Shown here piece by piece: positions 6,575 through 10,371 of a DNA stretch of 10,371 nt. The translations under genes were made by a program, and so were the position numbers. This DNA comes from Phycisphaeraceae bacterium (GTDB taxonomy: Bacteria; Planctomycetota; Phycisphaerae; Phycisphaerales; Phycisphaeraceae). Within the stretch, counting starts at the first letter, position 1; the number at the start of each line of letters is the position of its first letter. The stretch is from NCBI GenBank assembly GCA_028281215.1, contig JANQKH010000560.1, forward strand, positions 1-10,371, written 5' to 3'. A model generated the notes under the pieces. It saw only the letters and a list, made by a program, of their open reading frames with translations, had not been told where the DNA came from and ran no database searches.

Positions 6575-7546
6575 TTACTTCAATGCCTCGACAATCGTCT
6601 TTGTATTGTGACGAATCATTTCCTCATACGTCGCGCCTGCCGAGTCTTTGTCACCCAGCGAATCGCTGAACAACGTGCCGCCGACCTTGGCGCCGGTGTT
6701 GGTCGCCGCTTTGCGGACCAGTTCATTCAAGGCATCCGATACGGACGTTTCAATGAACAGCGCTTTGACGTTTCGTTCCTTGATCTGGGTTTCAAGTTTT
6801 TGCAGATCGCCGGGGCGCGGCTGTTGTTCGGTGCTGATCCCAATCACGCCGTGCACTTCGATGTCGTAGGCATCACCGTAATACTGAAAGGCGTCGTGAC
6901 TGGTGATCATCACGCGTTGTGCTTTGGGAATCGAGGCGATTTGCTCGGTCACCCAAGTATGTAAAGCGTCGAGTTTGGTCATGTACGCATCCGCGTTCTT
7001 CTTGTAATCTTCCGCGTGATCCGGGTCGATGGCGATCAGCGCATCGCGCGCGCCCTCGGCATAGACCTTGAAGTACGACACGTTAAACCAGCAGTGCGGA
7101 TCGGGCGCGCCTTCGTAATCGGCGCTGCCGAGCGTTTTGATCTTGTCCGATTTCGCCAGCCGCGCCACTTTGCCTTTGGCGTTGTTCTTGATCACGTTGC
7201 CGAGCGTGGCTTCCAGGTGCAGGCCGTTCATCAACACCAGGTCGGCTTCGGCGATCAGGTTGCCGTCGGCGGGCAGCACCTTGTACACGTGCGGATCCTG
7301 GCCTGGTTTCATGATGCCGTGCACGTTGATGTGCTCGCCGCCGATCTGATGCGCTAGGTCGGCGATCATCGTGGTGGTGCAGGCGATGTCGGGCTTGCCA
7401 TTTCCGCTGCCGGAATTGTCCTTGCCGTCTGTACCATCCTTGCCGTTGCCGCCGCACCCGGTTAGCAACAACGGTGCGACTACCAGGGCCAAAGCGGTGA
7501 GCGTAATCAACAGTCCATTCATGTTTCGTGTTGTGTTTGGTTTCAT
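6575..7546 (-). CDS. Metal-binding lipoprotein of an ABC importer (ZnuA/TroA/YtgA-like)
   Basis: This 323-residue cluster A-I solute-binding protein captures a divalent metal outside the membrane and delivers it to the permease. A signal peptide ends in the lipobox LLLTGC with C31 as the lipid anchor, followed by a Gly/Asp/Lys/Ser-rich linker of about 20 residues. The mature domain has the four expected ligand motifs: PGQDPHVY (H86), PDPHCW (H151), ITSHDAF (H217) and LFSDSLG (D295). Three His plus one Asp is the TroA-type set, compatible with Zn, Mn or Fe; the Mn-specific PsaA type has Glu at the third position. The His-rich loop common in ZnuA is absent. The start at 7546 has only weak Shine-Dalgarno similarity. 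The gene lies 51 bases behind the ATPase gene and directly abuts the permease-repressor. Confidence 0.94.
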   Translation of the reverse strand: MKPNTTRNMNGLLITLTALALVVAPLLLTGCGGNGKDGTDGKDNSGSGNGKPDIACTTTMIADLAHQIGGEHINVHGIMKPGQDPHVYKVLPADGNLIAEADLVLMNGLHLEATLGNVIKNNAKGKVARLAKSDKIKTLGSADYEGAPDPHCWFNVSYFKVYAEGARDALIAIDPDHAEDYKKNADAYMTKLDALHTWVTEQIASIPKAQRVMITSHDAFQYYGDAYDIEVHGVIGISTEQQPRPGDLQKLETQIKERNVKALFIETSVSDALNELVRKAATNTGAKVGGTLFSDSLGDKDSAGATYEEMIRHNTKTIVEALK

Positions 7547-7597
7547 CGTGGGATCTTTCTTGATGTTGCGGCGGGAGATTTCCGTGCCGGCTTTTAA

Positions 7598-8533
7598 CTA
7601 TTTGGGTCGTTCGCGTTGGGCTCGTTCGATGAGCGCCGCATCCGCTCGTTCGAGCAGGTTCAGGCGACCGCCGTAGGTGCGCTGGAAATTTTCGTCCGTC
7701 GCCACCGCGTCGGTCGGTCCGTACGCGACCACGCGCTGGTTGAGTAGCAACAACTTGTCAAAACGGTCAAGCACGGACAGATCGTGATTGATCAGCAATA
7801 ACGTGCGGCCTTCTTGCGCCAGTTGGGCGATCAACTCGAAGATGGCGTGCTCCGTCGCGGCGTCCACGCCGGCGAACGGTTCGTCCAGCAAAAGAATGTC
7901 CGCGTTCTGACACAGCGCGCGAGCGAGAAACACACGCTGCTGTTGTCCGCCCGACAACTGCCGGATGTGGCGGTTGAGGTATCGCGTCATGCCGACCTGT
8001 TCCAGCGCGTTCATCGCTTCGCGGCGGTCTTTACGACCGGGCCAAAGACCCCACTGGTATTGATGCGCCCGGCCCATCATCACCACGTCGCGGACCGTCA
8101 CGGGAAAATCCCAGTCGACTGCTTCGACCTGCGGCACGTAGGCGACGCGGTCGCGGCAGGCTTCGATGGTGTGGCCGAAGAACCGCACCGAGCCTGCGTT
8201 CAACGGCTCCAGTCCGAGCACTGCTTTCATGAGTGTGCTCTTGCCCGCGCCGTTGGGGCCGATGATGCCCACCATCTCGCCCTGCATCACATCAAACGAC
8301 ACGCTGCGCAACACGGGTCGGCCGTCGTAGGAGACGGTCACGTTACGCGCGGAAATCGCCGCGCCGATGTCGATCGTCTCGTGTGACCGCAAATGAGCCC
8401 CGACGCGCGACGCAGGTGCGGCGGCGGGTTCCGTCGACTCGGCCATCGGCGCGTTCACGGTTGTGGGCGCCGCTCTTCCAGAGGCGCTTCCGGCGACAGG
8501 GGTGGCGGATGGTTCGTCGTTCACAAGCCGCAT
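7598..8533 (-). CDS. Metal ABC transporter ATP-binding protein
   Basis: The 311-residue ATPase has every ABC motif: Walker A GPNGAGKST (92-100), Q-loop VPQVEAVDWDFP with Q135, signature LSGGQQQR (193-200), Walker B ILLLDEP (213-219) and switch His in NHD (H250). VEAVDWDFPVTVRDVVMMGR after the Q-loop is characteristic of Mn/Zn/Fe importers (ZnuC/MntB/TroB/YtgB type). It powers the permease encoded two genes downstream. About 58 residues of Ala/Pro/Thr-rich, probably disordered sequence precede the domain, which is unusual for the family. No Shine-Dalgarno precedes ATG 8533, so a later start (for example Met30, ATG 8446) is possible; the promoter and operator just upstream allow the long form. 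First gene of the operon. Confidence 0.94.
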   Translation of the reverse strand: MRLVNDEPSATPVAGSASGRAAPTTVNAPMAESTEPAAAPASRVGAHLRSHETIDIGAAISARNVTVSYDGRPVLRSVSFDVMQGEMVGIIGPNGAGKSTLMKAVLGLEPLNAGSVRFFGHTIEACRDRVAYVPQVEAVDWDFPVTVRDVVMMGRAHQYQWGLWPGRKDRREAMNALEQVGMTRYLNRHIRQLSGGQQQRVFLARALCQNADILLLDEPFAGVDAATEHAIFELIAQLAQEGRTLLLINHDLSVLDRFDKLLLLNQRVVAYGPTDAVATDENFQRTYGGRLNLLERADAALIERAQRERPK

Positions 8534-8565
8534 AGTGTATCACATTTTTATAGTTGGGCAATCCA

Positions 8566-8587
8566 ATATTTTGATTAACCAAAATAT
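8566..8587. promoter_or_regulatory. Putative DtxR/MntR-type operator (22-bp palindrome)
   Basis: ATATTTTG (8566-8573) and CAAAATAT (8580-8587) are perfect inverted halves around ATTAAC; 10 of 11 base pairs across the dyad match. Length, A/T-rich arms and a TTAAC core resemble DtxR-family boxes. It covers the -10 box and the predicted transcription start of the metal operon, so occupancy should block transcription. The fused repressor encoded by the third gene is the obvious candidate ligand, which is an inference. Confidence 0.7.
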
Positions 8588-8611
8588 AGCGTGCCGGTAG
8601 TGCATCGACAA
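8583..8611 (-). promoter_or_regulatory. Sigma70-like promoter of the metal-uptake operon
   Basis: On the - strand TTGTCG (8611-8606) and TATATT (8588-8583) are separated by exactly 17 bases. The -10 matches consensus at 5 of 6 positions and the -35 at 4 of 6. The predicted start near 8576 falls at the centre of the palindromic operator and leaves a leader of about 43 bases before the ATPase ATG. Confidence 0.65.
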
Positions 8612-8635
8612 GTGGACGGCGATGACGCCGTCCAC
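8612..8635. repeat. Perfect 10-bp-stem hairpin, REP-like or terminator
   Basis: GTGGACGGCG (8612-8621) and CGCCGTCCAC (8626-8635) pair perfectly around a 4-base loop. It lies between the end of the Hint-domain gene and the metal-operon promoter, and abuts the -35 box. Neither side has a T tract, so it is not a typical intrinsic terminator. It could be a dispersed palindromic repeat or a factor-assisted terminator insulating the metal operon. Confidence 0.55.
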
Positions 8636-8702
8636 GAGCGAAGGATTCATTGCGTGTAATTAGTTTAATTTCAGATGTTTATGTGATTTAGATGTCTGAA
8701 AG

Positions 8703-10049
8703 TCAATCCTTCACATCAAACACCGGCTTCCATTTGTGCGGCTTGGTCGGCCAAGTGAAATACCACGGATCGTCCAGTGAGGCTGACCACGCGCGGTCCT
8801 TGTTGTGAACCAGCAGCCCGCCTGCGAAGAAATTGTGAGGCTCGGCGACGGTCAGGTCGATCACGGGCACGCAGCTAACGGTGCGCTTGAGGGAAACGGG
8901 TTTGATCGCTTGCACCGCATGATCGTCGGCAAGTTTCAATAACGTATCGTGCGCGACGACACGACCGGCGGGTTGCCAGTTGCCGTTGGCGTAGACCGGA
9001 TGATTCGTTGTTACCCGCAGACCGCCGGGGAAGCTGATTGTTTCGCCGGCGAAGCCGTGACGGATGGTTTCGACAGTGTTGATCACGCGCTTGCGGTTCT
9101 TCGTGTCGAACGACCAGACTCGATCGCCCCGCTTGAGGCTCTCGATTGCGCGTGGCCCGGTCGGCGTCGCCACCATCACGCCTTCAGCCACGCAGGTGAA
9201 CACCTCGCGCACTTGCACACGTTTGACCTTGCCCATCGGGCTGACCGTCACACGCACCAGGTCGTACCCCCATCTGAACTGGCCGTTGGTGACGTTCAAG
9301 TCAATTCGACGGTTGCCCTCGGTGTCTTCGTGCACGAAGTCCCGGGCGTAGCCCGACTCGGTCTGCTTGTGTTTCATCAGTTTCTGATTCGGCACGTGCT
9401 TCTGTTGCGCAGCGATCGCCGTCTCCAAAGCTTTGGCAAGCGATTGAACACCTTTGTCGACCTTGATGTGAATCGGCGGCAATTTGAACCTGGTTGGGTC
9501 GCCTTGGATGCCAAGTGTACCGGTCGCGCTGATTTGATAAACGCCTTCCTTGTCGAACGTCGGGAACGGTTTGTCCGATGCCCATAGCCCTTCGATACCG
9601 CCCCAGGGTCCGATGGTACGGAAGCCTTTGTGGTCGATCTGAAACGCGTGCGTTGCGGCGCGGCCCAACGGGACGACCGCGCGCTGCCATTTGGTTCGCC
9701 CGTCTTTGGCGCTGCCGATCAGTTGATACGTTCTGTCGTCCGGGGTTTGCACGGTCCACTTCAACGATCGTACGGTGGCGAGCATATCAGTTTTTTGATG
9801 GCCGGCGAAGGGATCGAGCGGCCCTTTCTTGTCTGCAAAGTGAACGACCACGCCAAAGACATCGCCGGGCGCAAGGGTGGACACCGCCGGCCGCATCTGC
9901 ACTTTGAATTTGTCGTTGGCGGTCATGGTGTGCACGAGTTGGCCAGGAAGTTTTTTCGTGGCGGCTGACGATGACGAACTCGGCTTCGGTGCAGCGGAGG
10001 TGAATGATCCGAGGCAAATCATCATTACGAGGCAGATACATGAACGCAT
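8703..10049 (-). CDS. Exported protein with a C-terminal Hint (intein-like) domain
   Basis: The 448-residue product starts with a short hydrophobic signal peptide (MRSCICLVMMICLGSFTSAA). An unrecognised, probably beta-rich region follows (about 35-285). Residues 286-416 form a minimal Hint domain: TCVAEGVMVATPTGPRAIESL with nucleophile C286, RVTTNHPVYANG with the TxxH motif (T347, H350), VIDLTVAEPHNFFAGGLLVHN with the final His-Asn (H415, N416). There is no homing endonuclease insert. The residue after Asn is Lys, not Cys, Ser or Thr, so cleavage at a junction is more likely than splicing, as in bacterial intein-like domains. A 32-residue tail rich in Trp, Lys and Pro follows. ATG 10049 is preceded 7 bases upstream by GGAG; the longer frame from 10325 would overlap the divergent sulfatase. 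Function of the N-terminal part is unknown. Confidence 0.83.
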   Translation of the reverse strand: MRSCICLVMMICLGSFTSAAPKPSSSSSAATKKLPGQLVHTMTANDKFKVQMRPAVSTLAPGDVFGVVVHFADKKGPLDPFAGHQKTDMLATVRSLKWTVQTPDDRTYQLIGSAKDGRTKWQRAVVPLGRAATHAFQIDHKGFRTIGPWGGIEGLWASDKPFPTFDKEGVYQISATGTLGIQGDPTRFKLPPIHIKVDKGVQSLAKALETAIAAQQKHVPNQKLMKHKQTESGYARDFVHEDTEGNRRIDLNVTNGQFRWGYDLVRVTVSPMGKVKRVQVREVFTCVAEGVMVATPTGPRAIESLKRGDRVWSFDTKNRKRVINTVETIRHGFAGETISFPGGLRVTTNHPVYANGNWQPAGRVVAHDTLLKLADDHAVQAIKPVSLKRTVSCVPVIDLTVAEPHNFFAGGLLVHNKDRAWSASLDDPWYFTWPTKPHKWKPVFDVKD

Positions 10050-10056
10050 GGCGGGT

Positions 10057-10060
10057 CTCC
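10057..10060 (-). promoter_or_regulatory. Shine-Dalgarno fixing the Hint-protein start
   Basis: GGAG on the - strand lies 7 bases before ATG 10049, which opens a typical signal peptide. The extra 92 codons of the longest frame run antisense through the sulfatase gene and are rejected. Confidence 0.65.
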
Positions 10061-10116
10061 AATGATTAGGTATCCGGTTGGACGCTCGAAAACGATTCCG
10101 GTTCCTACGGTTTATC

Positions 10117-10371
10117 ATGGCGGGCATGGATCGAATCCCGCCAATGATCGTGCTGCTTTGCGGCCTCTTGATTGTGTCACACGGCGCGGCCGTTGCCGAT
10201 CGCCCGAACATCCTGCTGGCGATCTCCGATGACCAGAGTTGGATGCACGCCGGCGCGTACGGCCTCGATAAATCCACGAAAACGCCCGCGTTTGACCGCA
10301 TCGCCAAGGAAGGTGTGTTGTTCAACTACGCCTACTGCGCCGCGCCATCCTGCGCGCCGTCGCGCGCAGCG
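10117..10371 (+). CDS. Sulfatase, N-terminal fragment (runs off the window)
   Basis: An open frame of 85 codons reaches the right edge. It begins with a hydrophobic signal peptide ending around SHGAAVA, followed by RPNILLAISDDQSW, the N-terminal metal-binding strand of the alkaline-phosphatase/sulfatase fold with its paired Asp residues (DD). TPAFDRIAKEGVLFNYAYCAAPSCAPSR follows the family pattern, and CAPSR is the C-x-P-S-R signature whose Cys is oxidised to formylglycine in sulfatases. The enzyme would remove sulfate esters outside the cytoplasm, for instance from polysaccharides. ATG 10117 or 10126 could be the start; neither has a clear Shine-Dalgarno. It diverges from the Hint-protein gene across about 67 bases, which may hold both promoters. 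Confidence 0.92.
   Translation, partial: MAGMDRIPPMIVLLCGLLIVSHGAAVADRPNILLAISDDQSWMHAGAYGLDKSTKTPAFDRIAKEGVLFNYAYCAAPSCAPSRAA

Noticed and set aside
8669..8701. A 7-bp inverted repeat (TTTCAGA/TCTGAAA) in the A/T-rich DNA after the Hint gene
   Set aside because: The loop is 19 bases and the stem is A/T rich with no T tract, so it is too weak to call a terminator or operator.
10050..10325. N-terminal extension of the Hint-domain protein by 92 residues
   Set aside because: It lies antisense to the sulfatase coding region, shows no conserved features, and an internal ATG with GGAG opens a clear signal peptide.

Overview
The window looks like chromosomal DNA from a planctomycete or a close PVC-superphylum relative. 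This rests on gene content: a Cys-type sulfatase, a Gfo/Idh/MocA oxidoreductase with a xylose-isomerase-like TIM-barrel partner, a RAYT with REP hairpins, an exported Hint-domain protein, and a metal-ABC permease fused to a DtxR/MntR-type repressor, an arrangement otherwise known from chlamydial YtgCR. Species cannot be read from the sequence.

Left part (1-4603), carbohydrate metabolism. The 3' end of an unidentified + strand gene shares a strong bidirectional terminator with a leftward cluster: PMI-like cupin (3332-4603), a 355-base gap holding a terminator-like hairpin and a MITE-like inverted repeat, sugar isomerase/epimerase-like protein (1942-2976), a frameshifted RAYT with perfect 25-bp inverted REP ends (1385-1939), and a Gfo/Idh/MocA oxidoreductase (215-1363). 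The RAYT cassette fits exactly between the isomerase and oxidoreductase, which probably form one operon. These genes suggest handling of an unusual sugar or glycoside; the substrate is not visible.

Middle (4826-8612), metal homeostasis. A small ankyrin-repeat lipoprotein on + converges on a leftward metal-uptake operon: ABC ATPase, cluster A-I metal-binding lipoprotein, and a permease whose C-terminal third is a complete DtxR/MntR-like repressor. Upstream lies a sigma70-like promoter whose -10 box overlaps a 22-bp near-perfect palindrome that looks like a DtxR-family operator. The operon therefore appears to encode its own regulator, built into the membrane permease. This is the most interesting system in the window.

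Right part (8612-10371). A perfect 10-bp-stem hairpin borders the metal promoter. Beyond it an exported protein with a minimal C-terminal Hint domain lacking the +1 nucleophile runs leftward, and a truncated sulfatase with a CAPSR signature diverges rightward off the window edge. Several starts were moved inward from the longest frame because good Shine-Dalgarno sequences sit at internal ATGs (isomerase, cupin, ankyrin lipoprotein, Hint protein).
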